Made by a program: the position numbers and the translations under genes. DNA of 64,000 nucleotides from Actinoalloteichus hoggarensis (lineage in GTDB: Bacteria; Actinomycetota; Actinomycetes; Mycobacteriales; Pseudonocardiaceae), in contig NZ_CP022521.1 in the NCBI RefSeq assembly GCF_002234535.1, forward strand, positions 5,270,001 through 5,334,000, in the 5' to 3' direction. The notes beneath the pieces are model-generated. The model was not told the origin of the DNA. It worked only from the letters and a program-made list of their open reading frames with translations, and searched no databases. This document shows, in pieces, positions 27,390 to 36,656 of this stretch; within the stretch, counting starts at the first letter, position 1, and each line of letters starts with the position of its first letter.

Positions 27390-28792
27390 TGAACGCCCCG
27401 GATCGGATCGACTCCCTTCGGCTGGCCACGGCGGGCAGCGTCGACGACGGCAAGTCCACACTGGTCGGCAGGCTGCTGCACGACACGAAGTCGGTGCTGT
27501 CGGATCAGCTGGACGCCGTCCACCGGGCGAGCGCCGCACGCGGGCTCGCCGAACCCGACCTGTCGCTGCTGGTCGACGGCCTGCGCGCCGAACGGGAGCA
27601 GGGCATCACCATCGACGTCGCCTACCGCTACTTCGCCACCCCGCGCCGGTCGTTCGTGCTGGCCGACACCCCCGGCCACGTCCAGTACACGCGGAACACG
27701 GTCACCGGGGCCTCCACGGCGCAGCTCGCGATCCTGCTGGTGGACGCGCGGCACGGCGTGGTCGAGCAGACCCGGCGGCACGCGGCCGTGGTGGCGCTGC
27801 TGGGCGTCCCGAGGCTGGTGCTGGCCGTGAACAAGATCGACCTCGTGGACTACGACGAGGCCGTGTTCCGCACCGTCGCCGCCGAGTTCGCCGTCCACGC
27901 CGCCGCGCTCGGCTATGCCGCCGACGCGGTGGTGTCGATCCCGGTCTCGGCCCTGATCGGCGACAACGTGGTGACCGCCTCGGACCGGACGCCCTGGTAC
28001 GAGGGGCCGACGCTGCTCGATCACCTGGAGACGGTGCCGGTGGCGCCGGATCCGCACGACGCCCCGTTCCGGTTCGCCGTCCAGTACGTGATCCGCCCGC
28101 GTACGGCCGCGCATCCCGACTATCGCGGCTATGCGGGCCAGGTCGCGGCGGGCGTCATCCGGCCGGGCGACGAGGTGAGTGTGCAGCCCGCGGGGCTGCG
28201 CAGCCACGTGACCCGCATCGACACCGCCGACGGGCCGCTCGACGAGGCGGTGGCGGGTCGTTCGGTGACGCTGCTGCTCGCCGACGAACTGGACATCGGC
28301 CGAGGCGATCTGATCAGCGACGCCGCCGAGGCCCCGTGCGTGGCGACGGACCTCGACGTCACGCTGTGCTGGCTGGCGGAGCGGCCGCTGCACCCCGGCG
28401 CCCGCGTGCTCGTCAAGCACGGCGCACGCACGACGCAGGCGGTGGTCGCCGGGCTCCTCGCCCGGTTCGACGAGCAGCGCCTGGTGTCGGTGACCGATCC
28501 CGAACAGCTGAGACTCAACGAGATCGGCCGGGTGTCGCTGCGGACGGCCGAGCCGCTGCCGGTGGACGACTACGCGGTCAGCAGGCGCACCGGAGCGCTG
28601 CTGATCATCGACCCAGCCGAGGGCGGCACGCTCGCCGCGGGCCTGGTCGGCGTGCCGCTGCGAGTGCTCCGGGACGCCGCGGACAGCGCCGAGGTGCCGG
28701 CCGCCGAGTCGGGGCGGGACCACGATGCCGGTCCGGCCGCCGCCCACGACCGGGCCGACGGCCCAGACCACCGGACCGCCGCGGCCGGCTGA
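27389..28792 (+). CDS. cysN: sulfate adenylyltransferase subunit 1 (GTPase)
   Basis: 467 aa GTPase subunit that drives APS synthesis. G1 AGSVDDGKST, G2/G3 EQGITIDVAYRYF and DTPGHVQYTRNTVTGAS, G4 NKID; EF-Tu-like domains 2 and 3 follow. There is no APS-kinase domain, since the chain ends ~40 residues after GVPLRVLRDA with a disordered Ala/Asp-rich tail. With an APS-type CysH no APS kinase is needed, which is consistent. Confidence 0.96.
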   Translation: MNAPDRIDSLRLATAGSVDDGKSTLVGRLLHDTKSVLSDQLDAVHRASAARGLAEPDLSLLVDGLRAEREQGITIDVAYRYFATPRRSFVLADTPGHVQYTRNTVTGASTAQLAILLVDARHGVVEQTRRHAAVVALLGVPRLVLAVNKIDLVDYDEAVFRTVAAEFAVHAAALGYAADAVVSIPVSALIGDNVVTASDRTPWYEGPTLLDHLETVPVAPDPHDAPFRFAVQYVIRPRTAAHPDYRGYAGQVAAGVIRPGDEVSVQPAGLRSHVTRIDTADGPLDEAVAGRSVTLLLADELDIGRGDLISDAAEAPCVATDLDVTLCWLAERPLHPGARVLVKHGARTTQAVVAGLLARFDEQRLVSVTDPEQLRLNEIGRVSLRTAEPLPVDDYAVSRRTGALLIIDPAEGGTLAAGLVGVPLRVLRDAADSAEVPAAESGRDHDAGPAAAHDRADGPDHRTAAAG

Positions 28793-28898
28793 CCGGACGC
28801 CACACCAGACGCTCTCGCCGCCCGTCCCGGGCGTCCTCGACCTCGTCCCCCTCCGCCGAGAGGGCGAAGGCTTCAACCGGATCAGGGAAGGCTGACAG

Positions 28899-29993
28899 AT
28901 GAACACGTCTCCGCCGGGACCGCGCCGCGCGGTCTCCGCCGCACTGGTGGTGCCGATCGCGCTGGTCCTGTCCGGGTGTTCACGGGTCGAGCGCACGCCC
29001 GAAGAGCAGGGCACCGCCGTCTACCAGGGCCCGGCCGACGTGGTCAACCTCGGCTACTTCCCGAACATCACCCACTGGTCGGCGCTCATCGGCGTCAGCG
29101 AGGGCCGGTTCGAGGAGGCACTGGGCGACACGCGGCTGGAGACCCACACGTTCAACGCGGGCCCGGACGCCGTCAACGGCCTGCTCGGCGACTCGCTGGA
29201 CATCCAGTTCATCGGCTCCAACCCGCCGTTGAGCGCCTACGAGCAGTCGGACGGCACGCACACCCGGCTGATCGCGGGCGTCACGTCGGGCGGCGCCCAG
29301 CTCGTCGTCGCCCCGAACATCGAATCCGTCGACGACCTGCGCGGCGGCACGATCGCCACGCCGCAGCTCGCGAACACCCAGGACGTCGCGGCGAAGAAGT
29401 GGCTGTTCGACAACGGCATCGGCCAGGGGTCCGGCGCCGACGAGATCGAGGTCTCCAACGTGGACAACTCCGAGACGCTGGCGTTGTTCCGCGACGGCCA
29501 GCTCGACGGCGGCTGGCTGCCGGAGCCGTGGTCGTCCCGACTGGTCGTCGAGGCCGACGCCGAGGTCCTGGTCGACGAGCGGGACGAGTGGCCGGACGGA
29601 CGCTTCCCCACCACGGTGATCATCGCGCGCACCGAGTTCCTCCAAGCCCATCCGGAGACGGTCGAGGCGGTCCTGCGTGCCCACGTCGAGACGGTCCGGT
29701 GGGCACGGGAGAACCCGGAGGAGGCCAAGGATGCCGCGAACGCGGAGCTGGAGCGGCTGACCGGCAACCCGCTGGAGCAGGCCGTGCTGGACCGGGCCTG
29801 GGACAACATCGAGCCCACCTGGGACCCGGACACCGCGGGATTCCCGCAGCTCGCGCGGAACTCCGTGGACGCGGGGCTGCTGGACGAGGCACCGGAGCTG
29901 ACGGCCTTCAGTGATCTGCGGCCGCTCAACCGGGTCCTCGCCGAACTGGGCGAGGACCCGGTCGACGACGCGGGCCTGGACGACGAGTCCTGA
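28899..29993 (+). CDS. ssuA: sulfonate/taurine-type ABC substrate-binding lipoprotein
   Basis: 364 aa. Lipoprotein signal with lipobox LVLSGC at residues ~22-27. Periplasmic-binding-like fold of the NMT1/SsuA family: VVNLGYFPNITHWSALIG, IQFIGSNPPLSAY, ATPQLANTQDVAAKKWL, DGGWLPEPWSSRLV. It captures alkanesulfonates or a related sulfur compound for import. GGAAGG precedes the ATG. Position directly after cysN supports a sulfur substrate; which one cannot be read. Confidence 0.9.
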   Translation: MNTSPPGPRRAVSAALVVPIALVLSGCSRVERTPEEQGTAVYQGPADVVNLGYFPNITHWSALIGVSEGRFEEALGDTRLETHTFNAGPDAVNGLLGDSLDIQFIGSNPPLSAYEQSDGTHTRLIAGVTSGGAQLVVAPNIESVDDLRGGTIATPQLANTQDVAAKKWLFDNGIGQGSGADEIEVSNVDNSETLALFRDGQLDGGWLPEPWSSRLVVEADAEVLVDERDEWPDGRFPTTVIIARTEFLQAHPETVEAVLRAHVETVRWARENPEEAKDAANAELERLTGNPLEQAVLDRAWDNIEPTWDPDTAGFPQLARNSVDAGLLDEAPELTAFSDLRPLNRVLAELGEDPVDDAGLDDES

Positions 29994-30016
29994 CCGGACG
30001 GAAACGAGGGACTGGC

Positions 30017-31036
30017 ATGACGGTGACGCTCACCGACGAGGCGGACGTCGACACCCGAGGTCGACCGGCGGTCTCGGTGTCGAACGTGGTCAAGCGGTTC
30101 GGGCACGGCCCGGACGCGGTGGTGGCGCTGGACGGGGTGGACCTCATCGTGCGGCCGGGCGAGTTCGTGTGTCTGCTGGGTGCCTCCGGGTGCGGCAAGA
30201 CGACCCTGCTCAACCTGCTCGCCGGATTGGACCGGCCCACCTCGGGCACCGTCACGGTCGACGCCGCGCGACCCGCGGTGATGTTCCAGGAGCCCGCGTT
30301 GATGCCGTGGCTCACGGCGCGCCGAAACGTGGAGCTGCCGCTGCGGCTGGCGGGCATGCGCGCCGCCGAGCGCCGCCGGAGAGCCGCCGACCTGCTGGAA
30401 CTGGTGCGGCTGGGCGGACAGGGCGACAAGCGTCCGCACGAGTTGTCCGGCGGAATGCGGCAGCGGGTCGCGCTGGCCAGGGCGCTGGCCTCCACCGGGC
30501 ACGCCCCGGACGCCGCCGCCCGACAGGTCACCGAACGCGCGGCGGCGTCGTCGACGGGCGACGTGGCAGGCCTGCCGGCCGGCGAGGCCGCGGCGGGACG
30601 ACGCCGGGAGCCTGCGGACGGGCGCCGGGACGGCGTGGCCCGACGTCGGGTGCGGCCCGCCGCGGCGGCCTCGGGCAGCGGCGAGGCGGATGCGACGACA
30701 CCCGCCGCGCTCCACCCTCCGCGGCCTGCCGCGCGGCCGAGCCCGGACTCGGCGCATCGGCTGCTGCTGATGGACGAGCCGTTCGGCGCCCTGGACGCCA
30801 TCACCCGCGACGTGCTTCAGGCGGAGCTGCTCCGCGTCTGGCACGCCACCGGGACCTCGGTGCTGTTCGTGACGCACGACGTGCGGGAGGCGGTGCGACT
30901 CGCCCAACGGGTCGTGCTGCTGTCCTCACGACCGGGCCGAGTGGTGCAGCAGTGGTCCTCCGACGGCGGCACCGCGCTGGTCGAGGAGATCACCGACCGG
31001 CTGCGGGAGGTGATCTCCAGTCATGCCGGAGCCTGA
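30017..31036 (+). CDS. ssuB: sulfonate-type ABC ATPase with low-complexity insertion
   Basis: 339 aa against the usual ~250. Walker A GASGCGKT (55-62), Q-loop VMFQEPALMPWLT (88-100), signature LSGGMRQ (143-149), Walker B LLLMDEP (249-255), switch His 287 in FVTHD. In normal SsuB only ~15 residues separate the signature helix from Walker B. Here residues ~160-247 are an Ala/Arg/Pro/Ser-rich insertion (TGHAPDAAARQ ... PRPAARPSPDSAHR) exactly between VALARALA and the Walker B strand, with reading frame kept. All catalytic residues are intact, so it may be functional with a disordered loop. It overlaps the permease gene by 14 bases. Confidence 0.88.
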   Translation: MTVTLTDEADVDTRGRPAVSVSNVVKRFGHGPDAVVALDGVDLIVRPGEFVCLLGASGCGKTTLLNLLAGLDRPTSGTVTVDAARPAVMFQEPALMPWLTARRNVELPLRLAGMRAAERRRRAADLLELVRLGGQGDKRPHELSGGMRQRVALARALASTGHAPDAAARQVTERAAASSTGDVAGLPAGEAAAGRRREPADGRRDGVARRRVRPAAAASGSGEADATTPAALHPPRPAARPSPDSAHRLLLMDEPFGALDAITRDVLQAELLRVWHATGTSVLFVTHDVREAVRLAQRVVLLSSRPGRVVQQWSSDGGTALVEEITDRLREVISSHAGA

Positions 31037-31937
31037 CCTCGATCGACGACCGGTCGAGGCGGCCCGCGGGCCCGCCGAGGAGGTCGACCTCGGCCGGGTG
31101 GGCGCGGGTCTCGACGCGCTCGACACCCCGCCGGAGCACCGCGCCCCCGTCTGGCGTCGGCTGCTGTCCGGGATGCTGCCGCCGCTGGTAGCCGTGGGTC
31201 TGCTGCTGGCGGTCTGGCAGGTGTTGTGGGCGCTGGCGCTGTGGCCGGAGTTCCGGCTGCCCGCACCCGCCGCCGTGGGCGCCGAGATCACGGATCTGGT
31301 GCGCTCGGGCGAGATGCTTCCGGTCCTGTGGACCTCCCTGCACCGCGCGATCCTGGGCTTTCTGATCGCGGTCGCGGTGGCGACCCCGCTGGGACTGCTG
31401 GTGGCCAGGGTTCGGGTGGTCCGCGCCGCCGTCGGCCCGCTGATCACCGGCCTCCAGAGTCTGCCCTCGGTCGCCTGGGTCCCCGCCGCCGTGTTGTGGT
31501 TCGGGCTGACGCCGACGACGATCTACGCGGTCGTCCTGCTCGGCTCGGTGCCCTCGGTGATCAACGGGCTGGTGGCGGGCATCGACCAGGTGCCGCCGAT
31601 CCTGACGCGGGCGGGCCAGGCGATGGGCGCGGGGCGGATCTCCGGGGCACGACACATCCTGCTGCCCGCGGCGCTGCCCGGTTATCTGGCGGGCTGCAAG
31701 CAGGGCTGGGCGTTCTCCTGGCGTTCACTGATGGCCGCGGAGCTGATCGCCGCGTCACCACAGCTGGGCATCGGTCTCGGCCAGACCCTGGACCAGGCTC
31801 GCTCGTTCAACGACATGCCGGGCGTGCTGGCCGCCATCCTGCTGATCCTGCTGGTGGGGGTGAGCGTCGACCTACTGGTGTTCCGACCGTTGGAGCGGCG
31901 GATACTGCTCGCCAGAGGTCTGTCGGGAGCGGTGTGA
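31023..31937 (+). CDS. ssuC: sulfonate-type ABC permease
   Basis: 304 aa BPD-type permease. After a ~45-residue hydrophilic N terminus come about six segments (LLPPLVAVGLLLAVWQVLWAL region, RAILGFLIAVAVATPLGLLVA, IYAVVLLGSVPSVINGLVAG, VLAAILLILLVGVSVDLLVF). The EAA loop reads AGRISGARHILLPAALPGYLAG and the SsuC-typical GWAFSWRSLMAAELIA is present. Translationally coupled to the ATPase gene. Forms the inner-membrane channel with SsuA and SsuB. Confidence 0.92.
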   Translation: MPEPDLDRRPVEAARGPAEEVDLGRVGAGLDALDTPPEHRAPVWRRLLSGMLPPLVAVGLLLAVWQVLWALALWPEFRLPAPAAVGAEITDLVRSGEMLPVLWTSLHRAILGFLIAVAVATPLGLLVARVRVVRAAVGPLITGLQSLPSVAWVPAAVLWFGLTPTTIYAVVLLGSVPSVINGLVAGIDQVPPILTRAGQAMGAGRISGARHILLPAALPGYLAGCKQGWAFSWRSLMAAELIAASPQLGIGLGQTLDQARSFNDMPGVLAAILLILLVGVSVDLLVFRPLERRILLARGLSGAV

Positions 31938-32260
31938 TCGGCGGGCGTGCCACCGAGCATCGGGGTGCTCGTCGGACAGGCGGCCCCGGTCCAGAGGCCT
32001 CGGTTCGGGGGCTTCGGTGCGGCGGCCTCGGCCCGGGCGCGGGGCGTGACGCGGTGATCCGGACATGTGATCGGGACACGGTGGACCTGCGGACCGGCGG
32101 CCGGGAGGATCACCGGGGGAAGCACGTCCGGATCGGCTGACTCGCGCGTCCCGGGGGAAAGCGCGGTCCAGCGGGGTCGACGGCGACGGTGGCGGCGACA
32201 CGGGCTCGGCGGCGGGCTCGTTCGCCGTCGGGCGGGGACGGAGCAGCAGGAAGGATCGAC
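31938..32260. other. gene-free interval ssuC / chelatase
   Basis: About 320 bases, no gene seen. It ends with AGGAAGGA (32248-32255), the ribosome binding site of the chelatase gene. Confidence 0.55.
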
Positions 32261-32263
32261 GTG

Positions 32264-32989
32264 GTGAGTCCGACGCTGGTGGCCGTGGCACACGGCAGCC
32301 GGGACCCTCGGTCGCCCGACACGATCGGCAGGCTCGTGGCCGCTGTGCGGCGCGCCCGACCCGACGTGCCGGTGCTGCCCGCCTACCTGGAACTGTCGGC
32401 GCCGTCGCTGGCCGAGGTGCTCGACGGGATCGACACGGGCGCCGTGCTGGTCCCCCTGCTGCTGGGTCATGCCTACCACGCCGGAGTGGACGTCCCGGCC
32501 GCCGTCGACGAGGCGCGACGGCGGCGACCGTCGCTGCGCGTGGCGATCGCCGACGTCCTGGGCCCGGACGAACGACTGGAGCGAACCGTCCTGCGGCGGC
32601 TGTCGGCGACGGGCATCCGGCCGGGCACGAGCTCGGTCGGGGTCGTGCTCGCGGGTGCCGGCTCGTCGGCCGAGCGGTCCAATGCGCTGATACGCCGGGT
32701 CGCCGAGGACTGGGCGCGGCGGCACGGCTGGGCGGGCGTGGTCCCCGCCTTCGCCTCGGCGACGGGCCCGACCGCTGCCGAGGCCGTCGCGACGCTCCGC
32801 GCGGCGGGCGCGCGGCGGATCGCCGTCGCCCCGTGGTTCCTCGCGCCGGGCCTGCTGTTGAACCGGGTGATCGACGGCGTGCGCGCCGAGGAACCGACGG
32901 CCGTGCTCGCCGAGCCGATGGGCGCGGCACCGGAGCTGGTCGAGCTGGTCCTCGCCCGATACACGGCGGCGGCAGCCGCGCTGAACTGA
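32264..32989 (+). CDS. sirohydrochlorin chelatase (CbiX/SirB family)
   Basis: 241 aa. Inserts Fe2+ (or Co2+) into sirohydrochlorin; beside a sulfite reductase operon the iron form giving sirohaem is the likely role. Duplicated chelatase half domains, each with a TLVAVAHGSRDPR-like or VVLAGAGSSAERSN start; metal-binding His in AHGSRD and LLLGHAYHAGVDVP. Two GTG codons in tandem (32261, 32264): AGGAAGGA is 5 and 8 bases away, and I prefer the second. The second half has lost the first His (AGAGSS). Confidence 0.9.
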   Translation: MSPTLVAVAHGSRDPRSPDTIGRLVAAVRRARPDVPVLPAYLELSAPSLAEVLDGIDTGAVLVPLLLGHAYHAGVDVPAAVDEARRRRPSLRVAIADVLGPDERLERTVLRRLSATGIRPGTSSVGVVLAGAGSSAERSNALIRRVAEDWARRHGWAGVVPAFASATGPTAAEAVATLRAAGARRIAVAPWFLAPGLLLNRVIDGVRAEEPTAVLAEPMGAAPELVELVLARYTAAAAALN

Positions 32990-33397
32990 CGTCTGGCCTG
33001 ACGTCGGAGCCGGGCACCCGAGTCCCGCACGCCGATGCCGTGACGCGGGCGCGGCGACCCCGGCCCGCCTCCATCGGCCCGATGACGTGGACGCCGCCTC
33101 GGCGCGGGCCACGGGCTCGGCCGCACCGGCGATCCCGCATGGGAGCGCGTATGCCCCAGGGCAGCCGACGGGGCCGCGCCACGCCCGGGCACGGGAGAGG
33201 CGGCCAGGCACGGCAGAGGGCAGTCCGGGTGCGTCAGAATCTGGCCCCGTGGTGACCAGCGATTCGGCCGAGCCCGGCCGCGGACCGTCGCGGCCCACCG
33301 GCAGCGAGGCCGGGCACCCCGAACGCACGCGCAGCATGCCCGTTCGCCGCGGGCGCAAGGCTGCGACCGACCCTGCCGGAATCGGCTGATCGTCGCC
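32990..33397. other. gene-free interval chelatase / enoyl-CoA hydratase
   Basis: About 410 bases without recognisable gene; ends at the -10 of the next gene. Confidence 0.5.
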
Positions 33398-33409
33398 TAG
33401 GGTCGCCGG
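33398..33409 (+). promoter_or_regulatory. -10 TAGGGT for a leaderless start
   Basis: TAGGGT at 33398-33403 followed by 6 bases and the ATG at 33410, which places transcription start on or next to the start codon. The -35 is weak (TGCCGG, 18 bases upstream). Confidence 0.55.
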
Positions 33410-34234
33410 ATGACCGAGAATCTCGTGCGGCATCGCGTCGCGGACGGCACGGCGACGATCACGCTGGACTCCCCGCACAATCGCAACGCCCTGTCCGCCC
33501 GGCTGCGCCACGAACTGCGCGAGCTGCTCGTCGCCGACATCGCCGACGAGTCGGTGCGCGTCATCGTGCTCGACCACACCGGGCCGGTCTTCTGTTCCGG
33601 GATGGACCTGCGGGAGTCCCGGGGCGCGGGTGCCTCGGAGCAGGGGGTGAACGAGTTCCCCGAGCTGCTGGAGCTGATCTGGACCAGCCCCACGCCGGTC
33701 GTCGCCCGCCTCGCCGGACCCGCGCGGGCGGGCGGGGTCGGCCTCGTGGCCGCGGCCGACATCGCGGTGGCCGCCGACACGGCGACCTTCGCGTTCTCCG
33801 AGGTACGCCTCGGCGTGGTGCCCGCCGTCATCTCGGTGACCGTGCTGCCCCGGTTGGCCGCCAGCGCGGCCCACGAGCTGTTCCTCACGGGCGAGACCTT
33901 CGACGCCGCCCGCGCCGTCCACATCGGGCTGATCAACTCGGCCGTGCGAGCCGAGGACCTCGACGCCGAGGTCGATCGGATGACACGCATGCTGGCCAAG
34001 GGCGCGCCGACGGCGTTGGCCGCGACCAAGGCGATGCTGCGCAGGCCCCGATCGCCGCGACTCTCGGAGGAGTTCGCCGACATGCTGGCGCTCTCCGCAC
34101 GTCACTTCGCGAGTGAGGAAGGGCAGGAGGGCATGCGGGCCTTCGCCGAGAAGCGTCCGCCCTCCTGGGCCGCGCCCGCCGAGCGACCGGAGCAGGCCGC
34201 GGACCCTGAGCGCGGGCCGGACGAGACGCGCTGA
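33410..34234 (+). CDS. enoyl-CoA hydratase/isomerase family protein
   Basis: 274 aa crotonase-fold protein. Oxyanion-hole segments: VFCSGMDLRESRG and the VARLAGPARAGGVGLVAAADIAVAAD strand/helix. At the positions of the two catalytic Glu of true hydratases I read FAFSEVRLGVVPAVIS, so one acidic residue (the E of FSEVRLG) is kept while the first Glu region differs (GPARAGGVGL). It is thus uncertain which acyl-CoA reaction it catalyses. Leaderless start. Standing alone between sulfur genes and a long gene-free interval. Confidence 0.88.
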   Translation: MTENLVRHRVADGTATITLDSPHNRNALSARLRHELRELLVADIADESVRVIVLDHTGPVFCSGMDLRESRGAGASEQGVNEFPELLELIWTSPTPVVARLAGPARAGGVGLVAAADIAVAADTATFAFSEVRLGVVPAVISVTVLPRLAASAAHELFLTGETFDAARAVHIGLINSAVRAEDLDAEVDRMTRMLAKGAPTALAATKAMLRRPRSPRLSEEFADMLALSARHFASEEGQEGMRAFAEKRPPSWAAPAERPEQAADPERGPDETR

Positions 34235-35104
34235 GGACGCGGTGGCCGCGGGCTCGGCCTCGGCCGGGTCCGCGCCGGGCCGTCTCCCCGGCCGATTCCG
34301 GGTCCGGCACCCTGACGCCGTCTGCCCGCCGGACGAGCCCGCGCACAGCTCGACAGAGGAAAGCCGGGTCATCGACGATCTCATCCCCACCGGCGGCAGC
34401 GCTTCGAGCCGGCGGGCGTGCTGAAGGCGCACAGGACGAGGCCGCATCCGCACGGCGTGCGGGCGTGTCCTCGCCGTCGGCCCGCGCGGGGCGCTCGGCA
34501 CGCATGCTCGGCACGCATCTCCCGCGATCGGCCTGCCGACACGCCGCCCGCCCGCGTGAGGGCTCGCCGCCCGATCCACCTCGTCCACGCCGACGAAGCG
34601 CGCCGCCCGCCCGCGCGGAGGCTCAGCCCGCCGGACCACCGTCGACCAGCAGGCCGGCCGTGCGCGAGTGCGCCCGGCGTGGATCGCGTCGGCGCCGTCG
34701 CCCTGGCACGCCGACAGCCGACATCGGCGGGACCGGCGGCGGCAGCCGAACAGGCGGGCACGAAGGGGACCCGATTCCGAGCGGGACGCCGCGACCGTCC
34801 TGAGGCGCACTGCGTGAGCGGACGGAGCAACCGCCGCCAGGTCCGCCACGGCGGGACCGGCGCACCCCGCACGCGTGAGCAGCGGCTCGGCTCGGCGTCA
34901 CGGCGGTGGAGCAGCTGTGACGCGTACTCCCCCGCGTGAGCAGCGGACTCGGCGACGCCCGCACCGGGGACATGCCCGCTTCGATCCCCATCGGACGGCC
35001 CCGCCCGAGTCGGACGGCATCCCTTCGTGTCTGATCGCCGGTCCCGACGGGGAGACGCGGCAGGCGCCCCCGGTCTGTCGAGCCGCCGATTCGACGGGAA
35101 CTCC
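34235..35104. other. 870-base gene-free interval
   Basis: No supportable gene on either strand. A short direct repeat, CGTGAGCAGCGG plus CTCGGCG, occurs at about 34874 and 34937. The right end (TACACT at 35105-35110) looks like the -10 of the methyltransferase gene. Confidence 0.5.
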
Positions 35105-35147
35105 TACACTGGGTGTCGAGTCGATGACGGAGGGTGGAGTGGTGGCG

Positions 35148-35966
35148 ATGCGCCAGCAGCGGGAGCAGCCGGAGCCTGCCGAGATCGTCGTCCCATCGGA
35201 ACCGGGGGCGACGGCCGGGCCGTCCGGAGCCGCCGATCCGAACGACCCGGCCTACGAGCGGGCGTTCGCCGCCTTCCTCGCGCACACCGACCAGAAGCGC
35301 AGGATGTGGGCTCATCTCGAGTCGATCGTCGCCGACCTGCCGCGCAGGGACGTGCTGATCGACGCGGGTGCGGGCGAGGGCGGCACCACCGCATGGCTGA
35401 GCGGCTCGTTCCGACGAACGATCGCCATCGAGCCCAACGCCGTGCTGCGAGACCGCCTGCAGACGGTCTGTCCGACCGCGACGGTGCTGCCGAGCCGAAT
35501 CCTGGAGACCACGCCGGACACCCCGGGCGACCTGGTGCTCAACTCGCACGTCCTCTACTACATCCCTCGGCCGGAATGGCCTGCCGTGCTGGCCAGGCTC
35601 GCGTCGTGGATCTCTCGGCGCGGCGAACTGATCGTCGTGCTGCAGAACCCCGACAGCGGCGCCATGGGGATGGTGCGCAGGCTGACCGGACACCGCTTCG
35701 ATCTCACCTCCGCCGCCGAGGAGTTCATCACCGGCGACGCGGGCGGGCGGTGGGTCGTCCGGGTGGAGACGAGCCCGGCACGGGTGCGGGCGCCGGATCT
35801 GGGGACGGCGACGTCGGTTGCCGAGTTCATCCTCGGCATCACGCCCGCGGCCGCGCATCCCGACCGCGCCGCGGTGTCGCAGTACGTGCAGGAGCACTTC
35901 ATCGCCGCCGACGGGTCCTACACGATCGACTGCACCCAGGACTTCCTCCGCCTCAGGCGCCCGTGA
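35148..35966 (+). CDS. class I SAM-dependent methyltransferase
   Basis: 272 aa. Motif I VLIDAGAGEGGTTAWLSG, acidic motif TIAIEPNA, then GDLVLNSHVLYYIPRPEW and LARLASWISRRGELIVVLQNP: a complete Rossmann methyltransferase with a ~100-residue C-terminal substrate region. Substrate unknown. Start at the ATG of MRQQREQ, with GGAG 8 bases upstream; a GTG two codons earlier is nearly as good, and ATG 35124 would fall inside the short leader expected from the TACACT -10. Confidence 0.85.
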   Translation: MRQQREQPEPAEIVVPSEPGATAGPSGAADPNDPAYERAFAAFLAHTDQKRRMWAHLESIVADLPRRDVLIDAGAGEGGTTAWLSGSFRRTIAIEPNAVLRDRLQTVCPTATVLPSRILETTPDTPGDLVLNSHVLYYIPRPEWPAVLARLASWISRRGELIVVLQNPDSGAMGMVRRLTGHRFDLTSAAEEFITGDAGGRWVVRVETSPARVRAPDLGTATSVAEFILGITPAAAHPDRAAVSQYVQEHFIAADGSYTIDCTQDFLRLRRP

Positions 35967-36228
35967 TCCGCCGCGCGGGCGCCGCGCCGCAGCGGGTCGG
36001 GCGACTCGCATCCGGACCCGCCGGGTGCGCAGGCGACCCGGCACGGCCCCGTCCGCCCGGCCGAGCCGCCGTGGCGGTGCTCACCGCTCGGTGCCCGGCG
36101 ACGGCGAGCGGCGAACGCGGACGCGGACCGTGGGTCGGCGGGTCCACCCCAGACCTGCGGGCCGACGGGCACGGCAGGCGGGAACGACGAGCCGGGTGCC
36201 GCGGGGGCCGGCCTGGACGGGACCCGGC

Positions 36229-36579
36229 TCAGACCTCGACGAAGACGACGGACAGCCGCCGGCCACCCGACTCGCCCCGTTCGGCGGCGTCGAGCACCGC
36301 GCGTCGGACGCGGGAGAAGTCCGCCGGAGCGCGGTCGGCGAGGCTCGCCGGGTCGACCCAGACGAGTCGATGCTCCCCTTCGTCCAGCCAGGACAGATCG
36401 GTCAGGCAGTCGTAGAGCGCGTCGAGATTGCGGCCGAAGGTCTCGGGGAAGGCGAGCAGGCGCGCGATCGCGTCGATGACCTCTGTGGAGTCGGCGAGCT
36501 CCCGACCGTCCAGGACATGGGCCCACGCCCCGGCGGCCTGCGCCTGCTCGATCGCCTCGACGACCGGTTCCCAGCTCAT
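36229..36579 (-). CDS. barstar family protein (ribonuclease inhibitor-like)
   Basis: 116 aa. The barstar core is clear: VLDGRELADSTEVIDAIARLLAFPETFGRNLDALYDCLTDLSWLDEGEHRLVWVD. Barstar blocks a guanyl-specific extracellular ribonuclease inside the producing cell. No barnase-like ribonuclease gene is seen in this window, so it is orphan here. The start overlaps the 26-aa gene by 4 bases (ATGA). Confidence 0.93.
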   Translation of the reverse strand: MSWEPVVEAIEQAQAAGAWAHVLDGRELADSTEVIDAIARLLAFPETFGRNLDALYDCLTDLSWLDEGEHRLVWVDPASLADRAPADFSRVRRAVLDAAERGESGGRRLSVVFVEV

Positions 36580-36656
36580 CGCTGCGCGAGCCAGGCCACG
36601 AGGACCAGCAGGATCAGTCCGAGCAGGACGAACGTGATGCGACGAGGAGAGTTCAT
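36576..36656 (-). CDS. 26-aa single-span membrane peptide
   Basis: MNSPRRITFVLLGLILLVLV then AWLAQR: a positively charged start and one membrane span. It overlaps the 82-codon gene before it and the barstar gene after it by 4 bases each (ATGA both times), which is strong evidence for translation. Unknown function. Confidence 0.75.
   Translation of the reverse strand: MNSPRRITFVLLGLILLVLVAWLAQR

Noticed and set aside
31682-34849. Long minus-strand frame opposite ssuC, the chelatase and the enoyl-CoA hydratase
   Set aside because: Antisense artefact spanning three unrelated genes and gene-free DNA.
34381-34872. Possible Arg-rich minus-strand gene in the 34.2-35.1 kb gap
   Set aside because: No conserved pattern, no ribosome binding site, composition of a GC shadow.
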